Source of the DNA: Paludibacteraceae bacterium
GTDB taxonomy: Bacteria > Bacteroidota > Bacteroidia > Bacteroidales > Paludibacteraceae
DNA length: 64,000 nucleotides
Assembly (NCBI GenBank): GCA_024693065.1
Contig: JAILLP010000004.1
Coordinates: forward strand, 124,001 to 188,000
Reading direction: 5' to 3'
Within the stretch, counting starts at the first letter, position 1, and each line of letters starts with the position of its first letter. Made by a program: the position numbers and the translations under genes. The notes under the pieces were generated by a model, which searched no databases, was not told the origin of the DNA, and saw nothing but the letters and a program-made list of their open reading frames with translations. Shown here piece after piece: positions 50,648-59,700 of the stretch.

Positions 50648-52243
50648 CTATTCCACGGTGCGAATTTCTTCCACCCTTTTGACCTCATTTGTTGGGACGT
50701 TGGGGCAATTATCGAACATACCCAAGATATAATCAAAGGGGTTTTCCTCCGCAGGTATTTTGGGAAGTACGGGCGGTTGAGACAGATGGGTGCAGTTCGC
50801 GAACATGTAGTGGTAGCATTCTTCTGCCAGTTCCGTGGCGGGTAGTTGTGGGGCTTGGATCAGGCTGGCGCAACCTTCGAACATGGATCTGTAGCAAGTC
50901 GGGGCTAATTTTTTTGCGGGTAATTGCGGGGCTTGCGTCAATTTAGAACATCCACTGAACATCTCGGCGTAGCACTTCTTTTTTAGTTGTGTGGCGGGCA
51001 GTTGCGGTGCCTTAGTCAGGTTGGCGCAATTCGCGAACATGGAACGATAGCAATCAGATGCCAGGGTCTGAGCGGGCAGTTGCGGGGCCTGCATCAGTTG
51101 AGTGCAGTTCTCGAACATGGATTTGTAACATAATTCAGTCATTTCTGTGGCGGGCAGTTGCGGTGCCTTTTTGAGGCTGGTACATCCGCTGAACATGCCT
51201 TGGTAGCACCAACCTGCTAATTGGGTGGCGGGTAGATCGGGCGCTTCTGTTAATCTTTCACAACCAGCGAACATTTCTCCGTAGCATCCTTCGGTTAATG
51301 TGGTGGCGGGTAATGCAGGCGCTTTCTCCAATTTCGTACATTCGTAAAACATATACATGTAGCATCCTTCTTCCAGCGTTGTGGCGGGCAGTTTTGGCGC
51401 TTGTGTGAGGCTGGCGCAACCGCTGAACATGAATTCGTAGCATCCTATCGTCAGTGTTGTGGCGGGCAGTTCGGGTGCTTGCGCCAGAATGGTGCAATCC
51501 TCAAACATTGTACTGTAGCAGTCGGTGGCCAACGCTTTGGCGGGCAGTTCAGGCGCTTGCGTCAGACTGTGGCATCGCCTGAACATCGCGGTGTAGCAAC
51601 TGTCAGCCATGGAGGTGGCGGGGAGTTCGGGGGCTTGCGTCAGGCTGGCGCAATCAGAGAACATCCGCAAGTAGCATTTCCTGCTCAGTTCGATGGCAGG
51701 TAGTCGCGGCGCTTGTGTGAGACCGGTGCAACCTTCGAACATCCATGCGTAACAACCCTCGGTAGTCTTTAGGGCAGGCAGTTCGGGTGCCTGTGTCAGA
51801 CTGGTGCAGTTTAAGAACAGACTGTTGAAGCAGTAGTTGCTCGGCATTTCCGTCGCTTTCCCTTTCCCGTCGATCAGGCTCATCACGCTACCGCTGGCGG
51901 CGATGGATCCTCTCATGATGAATGTGGTGTAGCTTTTTTCTCCTTTCGAGAACCCTTCGGGATTTATGCCTTTCAGCAACACTTTGCTCTCCTTACCCGC
52001 TAAGGGAATGAGAACCTTCTCCTCTAATTTTGTCCATGTGCTTCCACCATCCATTGAGTAATGAATATCCGTGATGTTGCCTATGTTCCTGATGCCGAAG
52101 GCGGATCCATTCGTTTTTGCCGTGAAGGTGAGGTAGTTCTCCTTCGAACCGTTGTTGTCCGGTGTGCTTCTCATCGCCATGACGGTGGAGAAGCATAGAA
52201 TCGACATAAATGTCAGCACTGTTTTTTTTATGGTTATTGTCAT
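50648..52243 (-). CDS. LRR-like surface protein, paralogue 3 (14 repeats, aberrant C-terminus)
   Basis: A 531-residue secreted protein (signal MTITIKKTVLTFMSILCFSTVMA). The head begins ENYLTFTAKTNGSAFGIRN and includes GSIAASGSVMSLIDGKGKA. Fourteen 26-residue repeats follow, the most of any paralogue. The end differs from its relatives: after CTHLSQPPVLPKIPAEENPFDYI it stops at EEIRTVE, without the GTFICPK...GWKVIKN cap. No TAnnTTTG box is seen directly upstream, so it may depend on another promoter or be silent. The longer frame from 52276 is possible but spoils the signal peptide. Confidence 0.8.
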   Translation of the reverse strand: MTITIKKTVLTFMSILCFSTVMAMRSTPDNNGSKENYLTFTAKTNGSAFGIRNIGNITDIHYSMDGGSTWTKLEEKVLIPLAGKESKVLLKGINPEGFSKGEKSYTTFIMRGSIAASGSVMSLIDGKGKATEMPSNYCFNSLFLNCTSLTQAPELPALKTTEGCYAWMFEGCTGLTQAPRLPAIELSRKCYLRMFSDCASLTQAPELPATSMADSCYTAMFRRCHSLTQAPELPAKALATDCYSTMFEDCTILAQAPELPATTLTIGCYEFMFSGCASLTQAPKLPATTLEEGCYMYMFYECTKLEKAPALPATTLTEGCYGEMFAGCERLTEAPDLPATQLAGWCYQGMFSGCTSLKKAPQLPATEMTELCYKSMFENCTQLMQAPQLPAQTLASDCYRSMFANCANLTKAPQLPATQLKKKCYAEMFSGCSKLTQAPQLPAKKLAPTCYRSMFEGCASLIQAPQLPATELAEECYHYMFANCTHLSQPPVLPKIPAEENPFDYILGMFDNCPNVPTNEVKRVEEIRTVE

Positions 52244-52279
52244 GCCTATTTGTTGATTGATAAGTTTTTGACGCATTTT

Positions 52280-52400
52280 ATAATTCCCCAGAGCGTTGCC
52301 CCGGGCTATGTTTGTATAGGCCCTTCAGGCTTATAAGGCGCTGTTCCCGACGAATCCTTAATCCTTAACTCTTAACTCTTAATTCTTAATTCTTAATTAC
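52280..52400. repeat. REP-like palindrome plus TTAAGAA heptamer tract
   Basis: CCCCAGAGCGTTGCCCCGGGCTATG near 52287 is REP-like, followed by GGCCCTTCAGGC. From 52357 heptamers (CTTAATC, CTTAACT, CTTAATT) run through the stop of paralogue 4 at 52386. Confidence 0.75.
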
Positions 52401-53822
52401 CTTCCATCCCTCTGGTATCCTGCTCTCCCCGAACTCCTTCGGCAACCGTTTCGGGCAGATGAATGTACCTTTGGGGGCGACGTCGAAGAGCCAGTTGTAG
52501 GTGCTTTGTGTCTCATGCGTATCATTGTCCCATCTTGTGAATCGCACTCTGATTTCAGTGAGGCTGGAGCATCCTTCGAACATATTTTCGTAGCAACCCT
52601 TTGCCAGTGTTGTGGCGGGTAATTCCGGGGCTTTTGTCAAGTTGGTGCACTTGCTGAACATTGACGAGTAGCACTTGTCAGTCAGTTGGGTGGCGGGCAG
52701 TTCGGGTGCTTGCTTGAGGCTTGTACACTCTCTGAACATCTGTGAGTAACATCCATCTGTCAGTTTTGTGGCGGGTAGTTCCGGGGCTTGCGTCAAGTTG
52801 GCGCACATGCCGAACATTGCCGCATAGCACTCGTCAGCTAGTGTTGTGGCTGGTAGTTGCGGTGCTTGTGCGAGACTGGTGCATCCGGCGAACATTCCCA
52901 TGTAGCAATCCTCAGCCAGTGTTGTGGCGGGTAGTTGTGGCGCCTGTGTGAGGCTGGCGCAATTGTTGAACATTCCTGCGTAGCAGTTCTTTACTAGTGT
53001 TGTGGCGGGTAATTCTGGGGCTTGTGTCAAGTTGTCGCACATGCCGAACATTGATGCGTAGCACCCCTCGGCCAGTGTTGTGGCGGGTAGTTTGGGGGCT
53101 TGTGTTAAGTTGGCGCAATTCCTGAACATTCCTGCGTAGCAGCTCTTTGCCAGTGTTGTGGCGGGTAATTTTGGGGCTTGTGTCAAGTTGATGCACATGC
53201 CGAACATTAATGCGTAGCACTCCTCAGCCAGTGTTGTGGCGGGTAATTCATGTGCTTGTGTGATGTTGGCGCACTCGCCGAACATTAATGCATAGCACTC
53301 CTCAGCCAGTGTTGTGGCGGGTAACTCAGGCGTTTCTTTGAGGCTGGCACAATCTGCGAACATCAATTTGTAGCATCCCTTCCCCAAACTGCGTGCGGGT
53401 AGTTGTGGCGCTTGTGTCAGACTGGTGCATCCCTTAAATAGATGGTAGAAACAGTATTCTCCCGGGATGACCAAACTTTCGCCCTTTCCATCGATGAGGC
53501 TCATCACGCTACCGCTGGCGGCGATGGAACCTTCCATGATGAACTTAGAGCAAATATCTTCATCTTTTGAGAAACCTTTAGGGTTCATCCCCTTCAGCAA
53601 AGCATTGTCTCCCTTCCTCACCAGGCGGATAAGCGTGTCGTTTTTAAGCTTTGTCCACGTCTTCCCTCCGTCCAGGGAGTATTGCACGTCGGGGTCGTTC
53701 CCCACCTCGTTATGGATGCCGAACGCTGAACTGTCCGCCTCCGCCGTGAAGGTGAGGTAGTTGGCAGCATGGAGGGCGCTGCTGACGCACAAGAAGAGCA
53801 AGAAGAGTAGTTTCTTTATCAT
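52386..53822 (-). CDS. LRR-like surface protein, paralogue 4 (12 repeats)
   Basis: A 478-residue secreted protein (signal MIKKLLFLLFLCVSSALHA). The head is ANYLTFTAEADSSAFGIHN with GSIAASGSVMSLIDGKGES. Twelve 26-residue repeats follow, several almost identical to one another at DNA level (GTTGTGGCGGGTA recurs), which favours unequal crossing over. The cap is VAPKGTFICPKRLPKEFGE and GWKVIKN. Its -7 box TATATTTG is at 53843-53850. The last codons and the stop lie in a TTAAGAA heptamer tract. Confidence 0.82.
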   Translation of the reverse strand: MIKKLLFLLFLCVSSALHAANYLTFTAEADSSAFGIHNEVGNDPDVQYSLDGGKTWTKLKNDTLIRLVRKGDNALLKGMNPKGFSKDEDICSKFIMEGSIAASGSVMSLIDGKGESLVIPGEYCFYHLFKGCTSLTQAPQLPARSLGKGCYKLMFADCASLKETPELPATTLAEECYALMFGECANITQAHELPATTLAEECYALMFGMCINLTQAPKLPATTLAKSCYAGMFRNCANLTQAPKLPATTLAEGCYASMFGMCDNLTQAPELPATTLVKNCYAGMFNNCASLTQAPQLPATTLAEDCYMGMFAGCTSLAQAPQLPATTLADECYAAMFGMCANLTQAPELPATKLTDGCYSQMFRECTSLKQAPELPATQLTDKCYSSMFSKCTNLTKAPELPATTLAKGCYENMFEGCSSLTEIRVRFTRWDNDTHETQSTYNWLFDVAPKGTFICPKRLPKEFGESRIPEGWKVIKN

Positions 53823-53842
53823 ATATTCAATTGTTGATTTTA

Positions 53843-53850
53843 CAAATATA
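53843..53850 (-). promoter_or_regulatory. -7 box TATATTTG of LRR paralogue 4
   Basis: Exact TAnnTTTG match on the minus strand, 21 bases before the ATG. Confidence 0.6.
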
Positions 53851-53870
53851 GATTTTTTTTGCGATCTTCT

Positions 53871-54270
53871 CAATCGTGAATCGCGTGCATCTAAATCGTA
53901 AATTGTAAATTGTCAAATCGTAAATCTGTTAAGGCCTTTCAGGCCTATGAGGTGCGGTCTCCGGTGAAATTCCTAACCCAGGGCGATGCCCCGGGCTATA
54001 TCTGTTAAGGCCCTTCAGGCCTATGCGCAACCTCCCTCAATCGTGAATCGCGTGCATTTAAATCGTAAATTGTAAATTGTTAAATCGTAAATTTGTTAAG
54101 GCCTTTCAGGCCTATAATGCACCGTATCCGATGAATTTCCTAACCCAGGGCGATGCCCCGGGCTATATCTGTTTAGGCCTTTCAGGCCTATGCGCAACCT
54201 CCCTCAATCATGAATCGCGTGCATCTAAATCGTAAATCGTAAATTGTAAATTGTCAAATCGTAAATCAAA
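53871..54270. repeat. 167-bp tandem repeat between LRR paralogues 4 and 5
   Basis: CAATCGTGAATCGCGTGCAT or a one-base variant begins at 53871, 54038 and 54205, so the period is exactly 167. Each full unit contains a GTAAATT heptamer tract, GGCCTTTCAGGCC and the palindrome CCCAGGGCGATGCCCCGGG. The third unit is partial. No ORF is present. Confidence 0.9.
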
Positions 54271-54335
54271 ATTGGTTCCATCGAACCGCCATTCCTAATT
54301 CTTAACTCTTAACTCTTAACTCTTAATTCTCAATT
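54267..54335. repeat. Diverged cassette-end repeat and TTAAGAA heptamers
   Basis: TCAAAATTG then TCGAAC near 54266-54286 resembles part of the 39-bp repeat. It is followed by heptamers (CTTAACT/CTTAATT) that reach the stop of paralogue 5. Confidence 0.55.
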
Positions 54336-55879
54336 ACCTTCCACCTTGGGGGTATTCCGCTCGCCCCGAACTTCTTCGGCAACTCTTTCGGGCAGATGAA
54401 GGTGCCAGTGGGGGCGACGGAGGAGAGCCATTCGGTGGTGGCGTCATCCTCCCATTCCGTGAATGAAACCCTGACTTTCGTTAGACTGGTACATCCGCTG
54501 AACATCCTATAGTAACATCCTTTCTCCGACGTTGGGGTTGGACGTTTTATATTTATCTCTAGCTTCCGTTGCTCATGATGACTGCAGACGCCGATAGGGT
54601 GAGATGGACGTTTTTTATGTGGTTTGTTGTCGGAAAAACTGGGGGAGGGAATGTTGGCTGATTGGTCTTTGAATTTAGAGGACCACTTCCCGTCTTTTGA
54701 GATTGTTTCATTGAGGGTGGGGGAGGGGGCTTTCATCTCGACTCCGGGGAATTGGACATGGTCGAGGTCGGCGCTGTTCACGGAGGTCCTCTCGTGATAG
54801 ACCTTTAAAGGATTAGTGTGTAGGTGCGGAGCCTGTGTGAGGCTGGTGCATTCCCGGAACATTTCGGCGTAACATCGTTCAGCCAGTGAGGTGGCGGGCA
54901 GCTCGGGGGCTTGGGTTAGGCTTTTGCATCCGCCGAACATGTTGTCGTAGCATCCTTTTGTCAACGAGGTGGCGGGCAGTTGCGGTGCCTGTCGTAGACT
55001 TGAACAGAATTTGAACATGGATTTATAACAATCCTCCGACAGGGTTGTGGCGGGTAGTTCGGGTGCCTGTGTGAGGCTGGTGCACTCCCTGAACATTCCC
55101 TCATAGCAAGACGAGGCCAGTTGGGTGGCGGGCAATTGCGGTGCTTGCGTGAGGCTAGTACATCCGCTGAACATGCCAACGTAGCAATAGTCTTCCAACG
55201 CTGTGGCGGGTAGTTCCGGCGCTTGGGTCAGGTCGGTGCATCCGCCGAACATGTTTTCGTAGCAGAATAGGGCCAATGATGTGGCTGGCAGTTGCGGTGC
55301 CTGCGTCAGGCTGCTGTCACCTAGGAACATCTCTCGGTAGCACCTGATCTCCAATTTTTGGGCGGGCAGTTGTGGCGCCTGTGTGAGGCAGGTGCACCCC
55401 TTGAACATTTCACAGTAGCAGAGTCCTTTTAAGGTGGTGGCAGGCAGTTCGGGTGCCTGCGTCAGGCTCTTACATCTGTGGAACAATCGGAAAAAACAGT
55501 ACATGCTCGGTATGGCCGTTGTCTCACCCTTCCCGTCGAGTAGGCTCATCACGTTACCGCTGGCGGCGATGCTGCCGGTCATGACGAAGTAGGTGTAGGC
55601 AGTCTCCTTCGTTCGCCCTTTTCGTGAAAAACCTTCAGGGTTCATGCCCCTCAGCAATGCCTTTTTACCTTTTCGCCGTAGGCTGATGAGTGTGTCGGCT
55701 TTTAGGCTTTTCCAGCTCTTCCCTTTGTTCAGGGAGTATTCTATTTGGGGGTCGTTTCCCCCTTCGTTTTTTATGCCGAACGCCGAATTGTCCGCCTCCG
55801 CCGTGAAGGTGAGGTAGTTGGCGGCATGCAGGGCGCTGGTGGCGCACAAGAGGAGAAGTATGAGGAGTTTTTTGAACAT
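54323..55879 (-). CDS. LRR-like surface protein, paralogue 5 (10 repeats with a 95-residue insert)
   Basis: A 518-residue secreted protein (signal MFKKLLILLLLCATSALHA). The head is ANYLTFTAEADNSAFGIKN with GSIAASGNVMSLLDGKGET. Ten repeats are visible. Between the ninth (SLTQAPHLHTNP) and the last (GCYYRMFSGC) lies an unrelated in-frame stretch of about 95 residues rich in Pro, Ser and Lys (from about 54535 to 54815). The cap is VAPTGTFICPKELPKKFGA and WKVIEN. The -7 box TATATTTG is at 55907-55914. The longer upstream frame from 55996 is not used. Confidence 0.82.
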   Translation of the reverse strand: MFKKLLILLLLCATSALHAANYLTFTAEADNSAFGIKNEGGNDPQIEYSLNKGKSWKSLKADTLISLRRKGKKALLRGMNPEGFSRKGRTKETAYTYFVMTGSIAASGNVMSLLDGKGETTAIPSMYCFFRLFHRCKSLTQAPELPATTLKGLCYCEMFKGCTCLTQAPQLPAQKLEIRCYREMFLGDSSLTQAPQLPATSLALFCYENMFGGCTDLTQAPELPATALEDYCYVGMFSGCTSLTQAPQLPATQLASSCYEGMFRECTSLTQAPELPATTLSEDCYKSMFKFCSSLRQAPQLPATSLTKGCYDNMFGGCKSLTQAPELPATSLAERCYAEMFRECTSLTQAPHLHTNPLKVYHERTSVNSADLDHVQFPGVEMKAPSPTLNETISKDGKWSSKFKDQSANIPSPSFSDNKPHKKRPSHPIGVCSHHEQRKLEINIKRPTPTSEKGCYYRMFSGCTSLTKVRVSFTEWEDDATTEWLSSVAPTGTFICPKELPKKFGASGIPPRWKVIEN

Positions 55880-55906
55880 GTTATTTGCATTGTTTGGGTT
55901 GTGTTG

Positions 55907-55914
55907 CAAATATA
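55907..55914 (-). promoter_or_regulatory. -7 box TATATTTG of LRR paralogue 5
   Basis: Exact TAnnTTTG match on the minus strand, 28 bases before the ATG. Confidence 0.6.
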
Positions 55915-55956
55915 AATATTTTCTGGCGATGGAAACCGATGAGGAGTTAAGAGTTT

Positions 55957-56130
55957 TGCCATCCGGTTCATTGTTCGCCCTGAAAGGGCAACACATTATC
56001 TAGCCCAGGGCAACGCCCTGGGCTAGATAATGTGAGGAGGTTAAATACGCCCTGAAGGGGCAAAAGGATGTGGATGGTTGGTTGTTTGTTGCATTCCACC
56101 ATAGAGACGATGTGCACATCGTCTCCACCA
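55957..56130. repeat. REP-like cluster left of the BspA gene, with 58-bp direct repeat and palindrome
   Basis: It contains GCCATCCGGTTCAT, CGCCCTGAAAGGGC, TAGCCCAGGGCAACGCCCTGGG near 56001-56022, then 56029-56086, which is identical over 58 bases to 62229-62286. A perfect 22-base palindrome (GAGACGATGTG and its complement) is at 56104-56125. Confidence 0.85.
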
Positions 56131-56186
56131 CCAACCCATCACCTCGCCCAAGACATACCCCCTGGGGAATTCTGAATTGTCTCTTC

Positions 56187-56702
56187 TCAAAAGGTCAATT
56201 TCCACGAAGAGACCGACTGAATAGGCTCTTCCTTTAAAAAATCTTTTAAATGATTTATTAACCTATTTTTGTCAATCACAAAGAATAGATGTACCAATAA
56301 TTTCAACGCCGCAAATAAAATCAACACTACTTTCATAATGGACAGGAAATCCTCTTTGAAACAGATACCGATGAAAAAGAACATCAATGGAGGGAATATA
56401 ATGAGGAAACGAGTAAAAGTGCAATGGGAACATTCCACAACAAGTTGATCGGATGAAGAATTGGAAATGTAAACATCCATCACGTCCCTGCCACTGCAAT
56501 TCCCCACATAAAGCAAATCACTCGTCCTCTCTTCTAAATATGGCGAGTAAAGTATCTTTTCCTTTGTGCCATCCTGCTCTGATTTCCTGATCCAATAACA
56601 ATTATAACCGCTGAAGGTCAAACTACGTTGTATGGAATCAAGATAATTAGCTATGGCCTTTAAATCTCCCGAAGGATAAATAGTTTTATAATAATTTTTC
56701 AT
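56187..56702 (-). CDS. Hypothetical membrane protein
   Basis: A 171-residue protein of unknown family. It has two hydrophobic segments near residues 99-115 (FLIIFPPLMFFFIGICF) and 120-143 (FLSIMKVVLILFAALKLLVHLFFV), with a soluble N-terminal part containing several Cys (GNCSGRD, CSHC). It is more AT-rich than its neighbours and lies inside the 58-bp direct repeats with the BspA gene, so it may have arrived with that segment. Confidence 0.55.
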   Translation of the reverse strand: MKNYYKTIYPSGDLKAIANYLDSIQRSLTFSGYNCYWIRKSEQDGTKEKILYSPYLEERTSDLLYVGNCSGRDVMDVYISNSSSDQLVVECSHCTFTRFLIIFPPLMFFFIGICFKEDFLSIMKVVLILFAALKLLVHLFFVIDKNRLINHLKDFLKEEPIQSVSSWKLTF

Positions 56703-56722
56703 GTTCTAACCAATGTTTATGG

Positions 56723-56776
56723 GAATTATGAAACGTTAGTTCGACGTAGTCAATTTTGAATGGCCATCCGGTTCAT
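56723..56776. repeat. Third copy of the 39-bp repeat, extending into the BspA stop codon
   Basis: Matches 50242-50295, including the continuation GGCCATCCGGTTCAT. The last bases supply the TGA of the BspA-like gene (56773-56775), as the left copy abuts the stop of LRR paralogue 1. Confidence 0.8.
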
Positions 56777-59700
56777 TTGCCCCTACGTACGATCACCTTA
56801 ACCCCGCACACGATGTACACGCCTTCCCGTAGGCCATCCACCGTGGTGAGCCCCTCCTTGTAGGCGACGCTCGCGACCGCCTTGCCGTGTAGGTCGTAGA
56901 GGGTGGCTTTCCCTGCGTGTGTCGAGCGGATGTAAATGGTTCCGTCTACCGCATAGACGGAGATTCCGTCAGGTGTGGTGTGGCGCACGTCTGGAAGGCT
57001 GGACGACGTGTGGGTAGGTTGTAGTTTAGGGTATCCGTCCACCTCGTCGCGCACCCAACGGGCGAAGACGATCTCAGACTGTGCGGCGTTCATGGAGTCT
57101 ACCCAAGCATTCATGTCCGCCAGAAATGCATCCGACTTGATGTAGTCCGTCGAGGTTTTGGTCACGCCTTCCCTCTCATAATTAAAATTGCATATCTCAG
57201 AATCTGTGAAACAACGGACACAATGTTCGACTTGGCAGAAAGGACCGGTTTCTTCATTTTCAGATCTGTAATTCAATGTTATGATGGCGGAGGAATAACA
57301 GTTCACCAATTCCGGATTGCCATAGGCATCGCAGGCAATAGCGGCAGCCTGATATTCGCCTCCCACCACTCCGAGGTTGTAGCAATTTATGACTTTTGTG
57401 TTTCTTTCCATAATTGCACACATTGATGCCGCCCCATGATCGGAGTAGCCGTACAGTTCCGCTTCACTTCCGCAGTTCACGATGGTTGTATTCTCGGCCG
57501 AGGCCACAATGGCGGAAACGCAAAAACCAGTGATACGGGAATTCTTCACCACGACATTCTGTATGGTGGCATTTTTTGTATTTCCGAACAATCCTCTATA
57601 CCAATGGGTGGACTCCCCTTGATATGGTGAATCTGTTATGTTATATAAATGCTCGATTGAATGCCCGGCACCATCAAAAACTCCTTCGAAAGCTATATAA
57701 TCTCTCCCGTTTTTATTGAATCCGATAGGAATCCAAACGCTATCCTTGCACTCTTGGCTGAGGTCGATGTCGTTCGCCAGACGTCCGTTGATGGCTACTG
57801 CTCCTTCGTTCACCATATCACGGAATTGTGCCAGTTCCGCTCCGTTGTGGATGAGGTAGAAGCCATCGCCGTCCTGCTTCAGGGGACCTCCATTTTCTAT
57901 TTTCGAAACGGTGACGGTGGTGTCGCTCACGATGTTCTTTCCGTCGAAGTCGTTCGAGAAGGCATAGGTGTATCCATCGACTGGACAAACCGGCAAGTTG
58001 ATGGTGCCATCCAACGAAACGTCTATGTCGTTCACCTCACCCTTGAAGCGTACTGCATAGCCCTGCGTCGGTTGCAAATTCACCCCTTCGAAGCGAGGAA
58101 ATCCGTCCTCACCCTGCACCCATGAAAGCAATGGAACTGAATCGTGCGAGTGCATCCAATCATATGTTTTCTGATTCTGCGAAACAAATTGGTTCAGCGA
58201 ATCGGTCACCGCTCCTGAAAGGAATGCGCTGGAATCCATTTCTTGGATGTTTTCTTCATTAATCAGACTTACACCTTCTATTTTTAGGTTGAAACAATTA
58301 TTGTAAGCTTCAAATATGGAATAGGCTACCTTTGCTGTAATTGCCCCAGCATTATAGCAATTTGTTGGTGAGTCACAGCAATACATTCCGATTCCATGCG
58401 CTTCCCCTTCCCAGTTGACGATTCTTCCTCTATTGTAACAATTGATAGGTTCTTGAGCATATATTCCTACTCCGTATGATTGTTTCACATCTCCAGAGGA
58501 AATTACCAATCCATAATTGCTACAATTGACTAGAATGCCGCCTTTCCCATACAAATTTAATCCCCCTGCAAATACGGAGCCAATAACAACACCTTCAAAG
58601 TGACAGTTGCTAAGGAAAGGACAGGAGGTGCTGGATGTTATTCCAGTGGCATAAGTTCCTTTTACATAGGCATTCCTCACTATTAGATTTTCTATATGCC
58701 AACCGTTTATCAATGCCACATAGCCAGTTGATTGGTTGATATAGAGGTTGGAGATGGTATGATTTCCTCCATCGAACATGGCATTGCCGTCGATGGCTAT
58801 AGTCTCCCAACTGATCGATTCGCCATTGATGATGCCGCAGACAGGGCTGAGGTCGATGTCGGCGTCAAGTCTTGCGCTCGGACCTCCTCCTTTGCGGCAC
58901 ATATCCCTATATGTCAAGAGCTCTTGGAGGTTGTGGATGTTATAGAAATCTTTGATGATGAGGATGGTGTCAGTTCCCATCAGATAATATACAGTGTCAA
59001 TGCCCCTGAATGCTTCTGTCCCGATTCTGGTAACTGAGTTGGGAACAGTCAGCGATGATAGGCCTGTGCAGTTCTTGAATGATGTGGCTCCGATGACGGT
59101 GATGGAGTCTGGGAGGGTGACGGAGGTCATTTTTGTGTTTCCGAAGAATGCGCTGTCACCGATGACTTTCACATGCTCAGGGATGACGACGACAGAGTCA
59201 GTCCCCGTGTATTTAAGCAAGCATTCCTTCTCCAAATCCGCATATGCGAAATCCCCATCAAGATGGTATCCCCTGTATTTGGCTCCCCATAATCTGCCTC
59301 CCCAATTGGCATATGGCGCAGGACCTCCATAGTAGAGGGTGTCTATGCCTTGGAACGCATATTCATCTATGGATGTGACGGAGTTGGGAATGGTGATGGA
59401 CTTTAGGCTTGTACAGCCATCGAACGCATAATATCCTATGGACGTGACGGTCTCCGGTATGGTGGCGGATGTCAGGCTTGTACATCCCTGGAACGTGTTG
59501 TCTTCTATGGATGTGACGGCCTCCGGTATGGTGATGGACTTTAGACTTGTACATCCATTGAACGCAGAGTTTTCTATGGAGACGACAGAGCTCGGGATGG
59601 TAACCGTGGTCAATTTGGTGTTTTTAACAAACACACTTTTCCCGAGGATTTCTACTTGGTCGGGGATGATGACGGTGGTGTCAGAACCGATGTAGTCGGC

